Below are positions 1 through 11,551 of a stretch of DNA of 64,000 nt, piece after piece (position 1 is the first letter of the stretch; the number at the start of each line of letters is the position of its first letter). Below the pieces are notes generated by a model. That model was not told the origin of the DNA. It did no database searches and saw only the letters and a list, made by a program, of their open reading frames with translations. The position numbers and the translations under genes were made by a program. Origin of the DNA: Eurosta solidaginis (lineage: Eukaryota > Arthropoda > Insecta > Diptera > Tephritidae); the NCBI RefSeq assembly GCF_040869045.1, contig NC_090319.1, positions 269,406,897 through 269,470,896 of the forward strand, given 5' to 3'.

Positions 1-2440
1 CCGTCGGGGTCATTTCAGGACTTTTTCGGAATCATTTGGAGTACCTTTCTTCATCATTTCTATATGGTTTTGGGGATCCGTGGGATAATTTCCGGCATCA
101 TTTCTGGACATTTTCGGTATCCGTCCGGGATCCCGTCGGTGTCATTTCGGGACTATTCCGGGATCATTTGGGGTACCTTCCGGCATCATTTCTAGATGGT
201 TTTCGGGATTGTTTCGGGTTCATTTGGGGTACCTTCCGGTCATTTCTAGATGGTTTTCAGGATCCGTCCGGGATCCCGTGGGGGTAATTTCGGGACTTTT
301 TCTCGACTAATACGGGATCATTTGGGGACATCATTTCTGGATAGTTTTCTGGATCCTTCCCGGATCCCGACGGTGTCATTTCGGGACTATTTCGGGATCG
401 TTTGGGGTACCTACCGGCATCATTTCTGGATGGTTTTCGGTATCCGTCCGAGATCCCGTCGGGATCATTTCGGGACTTTTTCGGGATCATTTGGGATCCT
501 TTCAACATCATTTCTGGATGGTTTTCGGGATCCGTCCGGGATCCCGTCAGGGTAATTTCGGGAATATTAGGGGATCATTTGAGGACCTTTCCGGCCCCAT
601 TTCTGGCTGGTTTTCGGGATGCGTCGGGGATCCCGTCAGGGTCATTTCGGGACTATTAGGTGATCATTTGAGAACCTTTCCGACATCATTTCTGGATGGT
701 TTTCTGTATCCGTTCGGCATCCCGACGGGGTCATTTCGGGACTTTTTCGGGATCATTTGGGGTGCCTTCCGGCATCATATCTTGATGTCAGGGTCATTTC
801 GGGATTATTAGGCGCATCATTTCTGGATAGTTTTCGGGATCTGTACGGGAACCCATAGGGGTAATTTCGGGATCATTTTGGGTATTTTCCGGCATCATTT
901 CTAGATGGCTTTCGGGATCCGTCCGGGATTCCGTCGGGGTCATTTCGGGACTTTTTCGGGGCTATTTTGGGATCATTTGTGGACCTTTCCGACATCATTT
1001 TTTGATAGTTTTCGGGATCCGTCCGGGATCACGACGGGGTAATTTCGGGACTTTTTCGGGGCTATTTCGGGATCATCTGGGGTATTTTCCGGCATCATTC
1101 CTAGATGGTTTTCGGGATCCGTCCGGGATCCCGTCGGGGTCATTTCGGAACTTTTTCTCGACTTATACGGGATCATTTGGGGACCCTTTCGGCATCATTT
1201 CTGTATGATTTCGGTATCCGCCAGGGATCTCGTCAGGGACGTTCCGGGACTATTAGGGGATCGTTTAGGGACCTTTCCGGCATCATTTCTGAATAGTTTT
1301 CGGGATTCGTTCGGGATCCCGTCGGGGACATTTCACGACTTTTTCGGGATCATTTGGGGTACCTTCTGGCATCATTTCTGGGTTGTTTTCGGGATTCGTC
1401 CGGGATCCCGTCGGGGTCATTTCGGGACTATTAGGCGATCATTTGCGGACCTTTCTGGCATCATTTCTGGATAGTTTTTGGGATCCCGTCGGGGTCATTT
1501 CGGGACTATTTCTGATCATTTGGGGACCCTTTCGGCATTATTTCTGGATGGCTTTCGGGATCCGTCCGGGATCCCATCAGGGTCATTTCGGGACTATTAG
1601 GCGATCATTTGGGGACCTTTCTGGCATCATTTCTGGATAGTTTTTGGGATCCCGCCGGGGTCATTTCGGGACTATTTCGGATCATTTGGGGACCCTTTCG
1701 GCATCATTTCTGGATGGAATTATTTGAGGACCTTTCCGGCATAATTTCTGGATAGTTTTCGGGATCTATACGGGAACCCATCGGAGCAATTTCGGAACTT
1801 TTTCGGGACTATTTCGGGATTATTTGGGAACCTTTTAGGGGCCATTTCATGACTATTTCGGGATCATTTGGGGACCCTTCCGGCATCATTTCTTGATGGT
1901 TTGCCGGGTCCATCAGGGTCATTTCGGGACCGTTTTGGGATCATTTGGGGACCCTTCCGAGGTCATTTCTGTAGGAGTCAGTTCGAGATATTTTTGTAAC
2001 TTTTTCGGGATAGTTTTGGGATCCTTCCGGGATCATTTGTGTATGGTTTTCGCAATCCGTCGTGGATCCCCTCGGGGTCATTTCGGAAATTTTTCTGGAC
2101 TATGTCAGGATAATTTGGGAACCCTTCCTGGATATTTTCTGGATGGTTTTTGAGATCCGTACGGGAGCCCGTCAGGGTCATTTTGGAACTTTTCCGGGAC
2201 TATATCGGGACCATTTTTGTACCCTTCAGGGATCATTTCTGTGTGGTTCACTGGATAAGTCTAGAATTGTGTCGTCGTCATTCCGGGTTTTTTGGGACTA
2301 TTCCGGGAAATTTTGGAGACCCTTCCGGGGCATTTCTGGACGGTTTTCGGGATCCGTCCGCAATATCGTCGGGGTCATTTCGTGGCTTTTTCTGGATAAC
2401 TTCGGGATCATTCGGGGATCCTATCAGGTTATCAGCACAT
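1..2440. repeat. degenerate ~87-bp minisatellite array
   Basis: The block is built from imperfect copies of a unit of about 86-90 bp. The landmark CCCGTCGGGGTCATTT recurs near 135, 275, 370, 457, 543, 632 and 722 and onward to about 2390. Each unit has internal subrepeats of the form TTTCGGGATCATTT, so a shorter ancestral period is likely. The sequence is rich in GATC and GGATCC. Because 87 is a multiple of three, several frames stay open over many units; these ORFs are not taken as genes. The array runs off the left edge of the window, and its right edge lies near 2440. Confidence 0.93.
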
Positions 2441-3123
2441 TATTTTATTTGCAAATAAAATGCGTTAGACAGACAAATTTTTTTAAACAGATAACTTGAT
2501 AAGCAGGCTAACGTGAATAGCCCATATATTTCATTTTCTCCTTGCGGACGGGGCCGCGGGTAAAGGCTAGTAAATTATAAAATTAAAAATTGCTTCAAAT
2601 AAATGCTTTCATACATTTAAAAGCAATACGGGCAATCCATGATTAACTCATACAAATAAAAAAAAATGTTTATAAAATAGGCGTGCTCCTTAACCAATGT
2701 GGGAGAAATATGTGTAACGGATTTTGACTTGATACGTCAATTGGTCTTGCTAAACGTTGGAATATGCTTGATTGAAAAATGGAAAGTGCCGAAATGTCCA
2801 AAAATTGTTTTCCTTTTTCATTTTCTTGTTACAAATACTCTATAAGTAAAACAGCATATTTACAACTTTTTATAAGATTTTGTTGGGCGTTATTCTCGAA
2901 AATTAAAAGAAAATGGGTTTGGACATTTTGAGTTGGAATGTGCCTCGCCTTAAGCTTGTGTAATCTGCACAGGAGTTGTGATATTTGTTACTTACATACA
3001 AAGGAAATAAAAAAAAAAGGGGGGGGGGGTGCTTGGGCGGTACATTCTTTTTACGGAAAACAAATTTTTAAGACCACTCTAATGTACATACATAATAACG
3101 ATTTTTTTTATATTTTATTTTAG
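2441..3123. other. AT-rich spacer upstream of Tudor exons
   Basis: No coding exon was recognised here. Positions 2487-2530 resemble 59391-59435, suggesting a dispersed repeat flank. A run of ten A followed by eleven G lies at 3009-3029, about 100 bp before a splice acceptor. Upstream exons of the Tudor gene are not visible. Confidence 0.5.
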
Positions 3124-3546
3124 ATTAGATGAATATTGCATCGCTAAATTTGAAGACATGTGGTATCGTGCTCAGGTAACTGATATACCTGATGATTCTC
3201 ATTTCACTGTAATGTATATCGACTTTACAAATGAAGCAACTTTAACCAGCAATGAAATACGCCACTATCCTGCAAGTGTGACGGGGGTGTGCAAAACTAA
3301 TTTGTGTTTAATTGATGGTAAGAATATTTACTATTTATAAATTTCAAAATGACCTATACGTATTTGATTTTCTATATAGGTTTGCCATCCGAATTCAGTG
3401 CTGAGCTCATAAAATTTCTTAACGAAGAAATTACACTGCAAACTGTTATAACAATTGATGGTGTAAAAAAAATCGATGAACAAGTTGTTGTCATCGAATG
3501 CAAAAACTTATTAAGCAAAATTCAGCAAAAGAATTTACTTGGCTAA
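3124..3546 (+). CDS. Tudor-domain protein, 3' terminal exons (partial)
   Basis: Two exons can be read. Exon A is 3124-3317, after an acceptor AG at 3122-3123, with one base completing a codon begun upstream. Exon B is 3380-3546 and ends in TAA. They are joined across a 62-bp intron (GT at 3318-3319, AG at 3378-3379), typical of flies, and the split codon restores Gly. Exon A carries a Tudor core: a YCIAKFEDMWYRAQV stretch, then VMYIDFTNEATL, matching the pattern C-AKF-D-WYRA-V-YIDF-N of methyl-arginine-binding Tudor folds. Such proteins usually scaffold Piwi/piRNA or germ-plasm complexes. Exon B adds about 55 residues with no recognised motif. The DYGN position reads DFTN, so the aromatic cage may be altered. 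Which Tudor gene it is cannot be told. The 5' exons are missing from the window or lie beyond the satellite, so a truncated copy is also possible. Confidence 0.72.
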
Positions 3547-4814
3547 ATTAAAACATCCAAAAAACATTTAAATCGCTAAGACGATAGCAGCAAACAGCTC
3601 GAGTTATAAGTAATAATTATATATAAATTTATAAATTTGCTTAATCCTTTCAAAACTATTCCCACTCAATTTAAAATCCATATCTAAAATGTTAAACACT
3701 TACCATTTAGATATTTGGGCTCAGTATCATGCGTATAACCCAGCTAAGGCGTTGGGCATTACAGGCGGTAACAGAGTAGCTACAATTCGGCTTAAATGCT
3801 CCAATGATAGACATTAACTTCAAAATTTATGGCTGAAGTAAGCTTATGTAGGCAAATATAAATATTGCTTCCTGCGTATTTGGTAGTTCCAGTGGTAGTT
3901 TGATGTTTTAGTTTTATTAACGATAAATTTTCAGTTTCTTAAATTTGAAAATGAAAGTGTTGACATTTCGGATAATTTAAAATATGTTATCTTTTAAATT
4001 GCATGATTTCGAGGTACGAGCTTAGTGTTCTCTAAACACAGGGAGCAGTTACGCGGTATTGCGTGACTGGCTGCAAACTCAATTAGTTTGTTGGTGATAT
4101 TTGATTAACTTAAGATATATTCTGCCCTGTAAATCAGGCTGTAGTGGCAGCGATACAGTTGTTATGTGATTTGTATAGTTTAAGGTGAAGGATGCATCCT
4201 TTATTATTATGTGAAATTAATTCAATAAGCGAACGTATTTTTTTGTAAAAATTTGTTAATTCGTTGTTTTAAAAGAACATCACTCATTATAAAAGTTATA
4301 ATTTTTAATGATTAAAGAGGTTTACTTCGTAACTTTTTACACACTGATATGCGAGCAATATTTGAATTAATGTTGTTGTTGTTAAAGAATAAGATAAAGA
4401 ATTGAATGTTAATTTTGTTTTAACTATCCAAATCAAACATCAGACGCTCATTTATTTTAAGGCAGGCCATTTGAGAAGATTGAGTATTTATTTTTCAACA
4501 ATGTTCAGCCGATTTAATAAAACCGCTCTATATAACTCTGTTTGCGAATAGGACTGAGATTTCCACTATATCACTCTCATGCAAGATAAGCGAAAATGTT
4601 GCTGAAGTTAAGTCGCTGCATTTGCTGAATACATTAATAGAATAAATAAAAATAAGCGCCGAGTTTAGTTTTGCTGCTATCTAATTTTCCTTCAATTGCA
4701 ATAGTTCACAAAATCGATAATGCAAATAGAAATGATAAAGTGCAGTATAAGGTGGAGTAAATTATGTGGCTGTAAAACAGTTAAAGCATGGATGAAAACG
4801 AGCAGCCCTATTAT
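3547..4814. other. gene-free AT-rich sequence
   Basis: No open frame, RNA gene or recognised mobile element is supported. The first ~150 bp are presumably the 3' UTR and polyadenylation region of the Tudor gene. Confidence 0.5.
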
Positions 4815-5700
4815 AATGTTATAACGTTTAAAACATAATTGTTAACAAACTGTCGATTGCCTTCAAAAGTCTTGGCGCCTCTGATTATGGCACAAGCATA
4901 AACAATTTAATAGTGTTAAACGTAGCTGTTTTGATTTTATTGTTTTATTATGGATCTTGGTGATTGTTGGTCTTCGTCTTGCGTTTTTATAGCAGCTTTA
5001 CTTTTTTTTTTTTTTACTTATAGTAAAACTTGAAAATCGTTAATTCTCTCGGTGCCAATTACCAGCCCATTATTGATCTTATTTCCCTTCGAACATTAGA
5101 AATATATCGTATAAAGATCGCTCTTTGAAAATAGCGTGTTGTTGTTAATAAAAGAAATAAAATGTGGAGCCGTCTTTACTCAATCTGATTCAAGTACTAT
5201 TATAATGTTTGATCTTAAACATATTTGTGAACAAACTGATGTGTGCCTGCATAGGACTTGCGCTTTTATAATTGCATAAGCATGAACAATGTAACTGTGT
5301 TAAACATGGCCGTTTTGCTTTGATTGTTTTAGTATTGATCTAAGGAGTTGGTGAAAGTAAATTTTGCTTACATTAAAGTTTAATAATCGTAAATTCTCTC
5401 TCGGCTCCATTTACCAAATCATTCTCTACCACCGCTTCGTTCTAAACGCAGCTTTATTCATATTAACAGTTGAAATTCGTTAACGCCATTTACCAAATCA
5501 TTTCTATCATATCGTGGTCAAAATTACACATCAATCGACAGCTTCCATTTAATTCGAAAGTTTCTGAACATGGTAAGCCTTAGACCTTGGCCCCATTTAC
5601 CATTTCATTCATCAGATTGTTTTACTCATATTAAACTTAAAATTTGTAAATTCGCTTTCGGCGCCATTTACCAAATCATTCTCTATCCTCGTTCCGCTCT
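4815..5700. repeat. diverged tandem duplications
   Basis: About 4826-5130 and 5208-5460 are related. Both contain a TTAAACATA..TTGTGAACAAACTG segment, then GCATAAGCATGAACAAT and GTGTTAAAC..GG..GTTTTG in the same order, offset by about 383 bp. A shorter motif ending in GCGCCATTTACCAAATCATT recurs near 5045, 5390, 5470 and 5660. No inverted ends or coding capacity were seen. This is an old local duplication or a decayed repeat family. Confidence 0.55.
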
Positions 5701-7040
5701 TACCATTTTACTTATATTTAAACTTCCCAAAGCATTCTCTATTAGATCATTTTGGTATTTATACATTGTTCAACAGATTACGCGTAATTCGAGATGTTTC
5801 TTAAAACGGCAAAACTTAGACCAATACATCACTAGTTCCCGTTTGCTATTCCACCCTTCGCATCAAATGCTCTTGCTAACTAACGGGAAACACTGTCGCA
5901 GTTTTCAATTGATACCTGAATTGTATATAAAATACCGACTGTATACGATTCGTTATAATTTTTAACTGAAACACTGCAGCAAATTATTGTTATGTAGTAT
6001 GAAAAGAACGGCGTCTCAGTAACAACCCTTTTTCCGTTGTTTGCGGCCACGTTTACAATAGACACCACGCGTTAGCACTTTGAGGTAGTGTTTAAGCAGC
6101 CATAACGTCTAATTAGCTATAAGTTAAGGCAACATTTGCTTCATGCAGTCTTATGTTCAGTTCATAAAGAAGCAAACTCAACAAAAATACTCGGTTGTGG
6201 AAGTAAAAGGAACCTAGTTGAATACATAAACTTCAGTTTTATTTTTTGCTTACACTTAGCTGAAACTCTGAAGACACTGTTATAAGCAGGAATAGCTTTC
6301 TGTCAGATTAAAGACTGACAACAAATAAATTAGCCCATTAGTTTGCGTACGCGACAAGGGAGATTGGTTAAGATGTCCACTTATAACATATAGGATCTAT
6401 TCAGAGCTTCAATCACGTGCGCGATACTGCCAAACAGGGGCACTTCTTTACCTAAGCTGAAAAGGATCGAATATGTTTATTTTCACAGATGCAGCCAAGC
6501 AGCGAATTTCAGCAAACTAGATGGTGACATTCTGCTTCCATACAATTAGTTCACTAAGATTTGGTTTCGTTTTTTTTTTTTTTTTCATTTTCTTAAATTA
6601 ATTGGATACAACATAAAACTCATTCACATTGAGTTTTTATTTTAAACAATTTTTACTTGCTTTACACTCAAGTTTAGCGTTACAGTTTTACATTTAGAGT
6701 AATTTATCGTTTTGGCTTTACCACTTGGTTAAACATTTGACACGCTTTAGGTTTACACGTTACGTTATAGGTTAACATTTTTATTTCGACGTGGGGACGG
6801 CTAACAACCAACTTCAACTGAACTCAAAAACGGACATTTGAACTAGACTGTCATTGTTGGTATTCCTTTGTCTAGTTGGAACGTTTATGTTAAAGAGTCA
6901 CCTTTAACATAAAGAGTTTTGATGACGCTGGTTTAGCCAATTAGTTCCTAAGTACCTAAGCCAGCCTACAGTTGTTGTCATTAGTAATAGAGATTTTCCT
7001 TTGAGCAGTGCTGCAGTACTACGGCAGTGATTGAAGCTCC
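5701..7040. other. gene-free sequence
   Basis: Only short ORFs without recognisable domains occur. Nothing else can be supported here. Confidence 0.5.
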
Positions 7041-7175
7041 GAACAAGTACATTTATATGCATATAGCTATGCATATACATCTGTATATATAAAAATATGA
7101 CAGCCTATTACTCGTATGTATCTCTATATATATTAAAATATGACAGGCTATTACTCGTATGTAGCTCTATTTGGA
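7041..7175. repeat. TA-rich tract with 43-bp tandem duplication
   Basis: The segment AAAATATGACAGCCTATTAC plus the following 16 bases occurs at about 7092-7127. It recurs with few changes at about 7135-7170, preceded by alternating TATA/GCATAT sequence. Confidence 0.8.
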
Positions 7176-7481
7176 ACTTTCTTTGATCTCCAGAGAGGGG
7201 GAAGGTCTTATCTGTCTACCTCCCTAACATTTAGAGCAACAATTATGGGTGGTTGGTAGCTTATGATATAAACGAAACCCGTTTGATAACAATTAATATG
7301 TAGTACACTATTGATTGATTTGTAGTTATGCTAATAATCATTGTAACATGTTACCGTATTAATTGTATTCCTAATTTTTCGGAATCCCACTGAAATTGCC
7401 ATACACCTTCTGTGTGAAGGCATGTGGCTATTTCACGCAAGCTAGCTATATTAGATTAGCTTATACGATTATTAGACTATT

Positions 7482-9952
7482 CGAGCCCTACCCGCGAAAA
7501 AAAGGTAAGCGACAAAATGAAAATTTTACAGGAGAACGTTTTTCTTACTTATTTCGGCACTCAAAGCTGATTATTGTTTGAAACTCGGTACCATTCCCAT
7601 TTATTGCATTAGAAAAGTGGGAGATCTCAATTTTTTGTCGCTTACATTTTTGCTGTCACCATAAATTGCTCGTTCTCAAAGATATGGCGGTTACCTTAAA
7701 ATATAAGACATTAAAAACACTATTGTTAGTATTTGGCAGTTATTTTTATTTTTTCATTTTCAATCAGTTTACAAAGTAAAAAAAAAAAAACATCTAAAGA
7801 AACTTAAATTATTTCGTATAAATACATTCGTATAGGTAGTTTCAGTTCAATTTGAATTAATTGCACTTATGTATAGTAAAAAAATAGGAACTTCATTTCT
7901 AGGTCTTAGTTCTCAAAAGAACTTTTTGGAACTTCAAAATAAATTATTTTGCATTATCTTCCGCATCTGTTTCTGTTAGAATATCTCTAATATCTTCATC
8001 GGATTTCAGATTCAAATATTCCTTTAGAAATTTGTGTGGGATTATGTTCTTATCACAGAGGTCTTTCAAGTTTTTGTATTTAGCTAATGAAATACTAAGC
8101 TCCATATTGTATAGTGGAAGAGGGCCATTGTTTAATAATGAAGAGTTACGTCTGGATTGTGGAATTAATTTCACATCATATTCTTTGGTTTCAGAGCATT
8201 CAAAGTATCCATATTTAAATTTAATAATAGAGCTGTTTTTCTTGAATGAAGCGGAACGTAATTTTTGGGAATTAATTCTAAATATGGGTGGAAACATTGC
8301 ACTTGCAAAACTTTTCCAATCCTTACAATGAGAGTGATGCATGGCGATACACGTATAACTTGTTGGATTGGTCCCAGCACTACCAATCATGGTATAGCAT
8401 TCTATTGGAGCCCAAACAGTTCTTTCACGAATAAAAGACTCAATAGTGCTATGAATCGAGTCTACTGGCATCATGGTATGTCCAGGTAGCGAATGTTATT
8501 TTGATATTTTTAACAAACACTGACTTCTCCAGGAAAAACGCCCAGGCAGCGAGCATGGCTCTGTTCCGGTTTTGACCTGTACAGCTATCACAGTAAAGAC
8601 TTATTGATTCGTGAGTTTTTCTTTTATCTACTAATGTTAAATACTGAAAAATAATTGTGCTAATTTCATTGCAACCCCATTTTCCAACAGATTCTCCCCA
8701 AAGAAAGCAATATCCATTTTTGGTGCCGTTTTCATACACACTTTCGTTGTAGTACGCATAGTTTTGGGAATAGAATAAGTTAACGCTTTTCTCGTGAGGA
8801 GTGTTAAGCACCTTTTGAAGATCAAAACTAGCACATAAAAACTCGGAATTTGATTTCCCTTTTTTTTGTTTTTTTTTGTCCTCCAGAAATAATTCTTTGG
8901 ATTTTTCCTTGGATTGGATGTGATTTCTGTACTCTTCAGTATGACGGAAATCACTTTTTGCTTCATTGTCCAAATTTTTATAACGCTCGCAAGTCACGGA
9001 CTTATCTTTTTTGGGCAAATGAAATTCATTGTTGAAAATATTTCGAGAAACTCGCAAAGATAACTTGGATGATTCTTGGTTGATGCTCCTTAATTGTTTA
9101 ACATAACATTTATATAGCCCTGGTACATTACGAAACTCATGTGAAGTGTACAGTTTATTGCTCTTATTACGGCAATAATGAGAAGGCACTGCAGGCAACT
9201 TTTCAATGAATGCTTTTAATATTGATACTTTAGCTATGCCTGAGTTGTTATGGGGTTCCTTTCGTACCTTATTTTCAACAACATTGACATACTTAGCATT
9301 ATCCCTCGCTGATACTAACAATGTTTGCGATATAATCAAAGTACTTAACAAAAAGTTTTGGCACACTTTTATGGTTTTGTCGTTAAAATTTATGGAGTAA
9401 TCTTGGGACTTGTTGATCTCACCCTCTGGATATTCTTTAGACCGCTTTTTTCTAGTTAGGTGTCGCTTAGGTATTGGTTTTTTTCTTTTTATAGCCTCTT
9501 TTCCCAACACAAATTTCTTTTTCGCAATCGTCGGTTTTCTCCGTATCAGTATCCGAGTACGGTACAAGAGCGCCTTTTCCTAGCTAAAATTAATGAATTT
9601 GCAAAATATATATATATATAAATATTTGTATAAATACACTTACGTCTAGTTCCAAATGGCTCATAATGTATACTAATTATTTTTAAACCGCGATAATTGC
9701 CTAAGCGCCGACATAGAATAAAAAACTAAGCGCAGGCAGAAAATAAAAAGTAAGCGACAAACCGCGGTCAAGCACCATGTACACAAAATGAGTTGGTTAC
9801 ATTCAAATTACTTCCGCTGCAACTAATTAACGGGAATTCCCAGAACTACAAAAATTTCCCAGAAGATGCATATGATTGTAAACTATCGATTTGTGCAAAA
9901 AAGTAAAAATCGATAATAGTGTCGCTTACCTTTTTTTCACGGGTAGGGCTCG
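7482..9952 (-). mobile_element. Sola-like DNA transposon, TIRs and TATT TSD
   Basis: The left end (7482-7513) and the reverse complement of the right end (9921-9952) match over 32 bp with one mismatch, starting CGAGCCCTACCCG. The flanking 4-bp duplication TATT is exact (7478-7481 and 9953-9956). The motif GTAAGCGACA recurs inside both ends (7504, inverted near 7637, 9749, and within the right TIR), as expected of transposase-binding subterminal repeats. The 2471-bp element carries one broken minus-strand transposase frame. Four-bp target duplications and a D-x-C-xGQN motif point to the Sola group of cut-and-paste elements. The superfamily call is inference; the boundaries are seen directly. 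Confidence 0.85.
7944..9567 (-). pseudogene. transposase of the Sola-like element, frameshifted
   Basis: Two overlapping minus-strand frames make up one protein of about 540 residues. The first (9567 to 8449, 372 aa) starts with a Lys/Arg-rich region and reaches the motif YCDSCTGQNRN, in which the Asp is a likely catalytic residue. The second (8474 to 7944, 176 aa) continues with PGHTMMPVDSIHSTIE, which suits a further acidic catalytic position. The frame change lies near 8485-8495, where an indel separates the two. No programmed frameshift signal is obvious, so decay is the simpler reading. It lies wholly within the inverted repeats and has the same orientation throughout. Alternative superfamily placements cannot be excluded. 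Confidence 0.7.
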
Positions 9953-10302
9953 TATTGATCACCTTTGTACAAGTCGTTGTTTTTACTGCTATAAGCTATT
10001 TCCTCTTTGAAGTTAGTTTGCAATATGTTGACTGTCCTATACAATGCACGCATAGAGCATCGTCGCCCAAGAGTTAATACTTTATGAACTCGATATAAAA
10101 ATGTTCCACTTAAATAAGATAATGAACCTGTGTGGTATATAGATGATTTGCAGATTTCCAATTATATTGACTGGCTATACTTTACCATCTAAACACCTTG
10201 TTAAAGTTGTGCCATATAATTAAAACACTGCAGGTTACTTATGAACACCTTTTTATATGTGTCTAGTTACACTTTATTATAACTTATATGTTTTAACAAA
10301 AC
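9953..10302 (-). other. unassigned sequence between Sola-like element and capsid-like frame
   Basis: A 74-codon minus-strand frame (10161 to 9937) reads into the transposon end and matches nothing I recognise. It may be the downstream part of the capsid-like insertion or unrelated. Confidence 0.3.
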
Positions 10303-10820
10303 TTAATGAATATTTGAGTTTAGGAACTTAGGCGCCATTACACCTGGACATAAGACTTTGAACTTAGAAACAGAACCAATCTCAAGAGCAGCAACTATCT
10401 GTGCGGCACTATCATTGGCTTCTTTAATAACAAACTGACTTTGAGGACCAGTTAAATTAGCTGGTATAGGACCAGACTCAAAACTAGGAATTTCCATTAA
10501 ATATCTTTGAACCGAATTCATTAAACTAACATTAATTAAAAACCTCCATAATCGGAAGGAAAAGTTTCGACGCCAATACTTGCGCGCTTTAGAACTGAAA
10601 TTTGCATCGTAGGCAAATTTAAACATGGTGAGTAACCGAGACTTCGAGTGTTCCATTCGTGTTCAATATCATTAGGAAACCACTCTTTACCACGATCATT
10701 GTTTCAGTATACGCGCAATCGCGTATTATCCGTTCTGCAAAAATAGAAATACATGGATAAGAACAACACAAATAGAATAAAGTATCAAAATTTTCAAAAT
10801 ATTCATGTACACCATAACTA

Positions 10821-11551
10821 CGAGGGTTGCTATTTATATTTTGAGCCTTGGCATCTCTAATTGTTTGCCGGCGCCATATAACGTTTTCAATTGAAAGCTA
10901 CACGTTTTTAAGCAGAACCTTCTTCAGACAATTTTGACATTCGAGCACAATTTATGTTGTTTACAGTAACTTAAAAATTGTATATCGCGAAAAAATGGAA
11001 TTAACTCGTGAACATTTTCGTGTGATGATTTTTTACGACTTTCCACGTGGATTATCAAGACAGGAATGCTTTGAACAACTTACTTCCGCTTTTGGTGATG
11101 AAGCCCCATCCTTTGCCCACTGTGAAACGCTGGTATAACGAATTCCATCGTGGCCGCCGTTCGCTCAGGGACGAAAGTCGTGAAGGTCGTCCAAAATCAG
11201 TTGTTGTGCAACAAAACATTGACGCTGTGCGCGAACGTATATTGCAAGATCGGCATACGACTTATCGTGAGATTGAGGCATCCCTGGGCATTAGTATGAC
11301 AAGCATCAATAAGATATTGCATGAACATTTAGCTGTGAAAAAAATTTGTTCGCGTTGGATCCCGCATAATTTGACAAAAGCTCAATCCTCAATACCTCAA
11401 TCGGAGTGGAAAAAGTGCTACGAAAATTGGTTTGAACGCATGCAAATTGCATGATTATCATGGAGAATACTTCGAAAAACAATAAAACCATTTTCGATAA
11501 TAAATTACTGTCTTTTCATTATTAGACTCAAAATATAAATAGCAACCCTCG
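10821..11551 (+). mobile_element. mariner internal-deletion derivative
   Basis: The ends are inverted repeats of about 27 bp beginning CGAGGGTTGCTATTTATATT (10821 onward; reverse complement ending at 11551). They are flanked by the TA duplication expected of Tc1/mariner (10819-10820, 11552-11553). At 731 bp it is little over half the length of a full mariner (about 1.3 kb). It interrupts the capsid-like frame on the opposite strand, so it is the younger insertion. Confidence 0.95.
10995..11454 (+). pseudogene. mariner transposase fragment, catalytic core deleted
   Basis: The frame starts at ATG 10995 (MELTREHFRVMIFYDF) and is shifted by a one-base insertion near 11119. It then continues in the frame that yields VKRWYNEFHRGRRSLRDESREG and a helix-turn-helix segment (TYREIEASLGISMTSINKIL). 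After NLTKAQ the sequence jumps to the extreme C-terminal IPQSEWKKCYENWFERMQ. The whole DD34D catalytic domain is therefore missing. The DNA-binding N-terminal domain is retained except for the frameshift. The ending MQIA is followed by TGA. Confidence 0.93.

Noticed and set aside
36..2499. Many 60-145-codon ORFs in the first 2.5 kb
   Set aside because: All lie in the 87-bp minisatellite and repeat the same phrases; the open frames follow from the unit length.
7396..7581. 61-codon ORF across the left end of the Sola-like element
   Set aside because: It spans the transposon boundary and so cannot be an ancestral gene.
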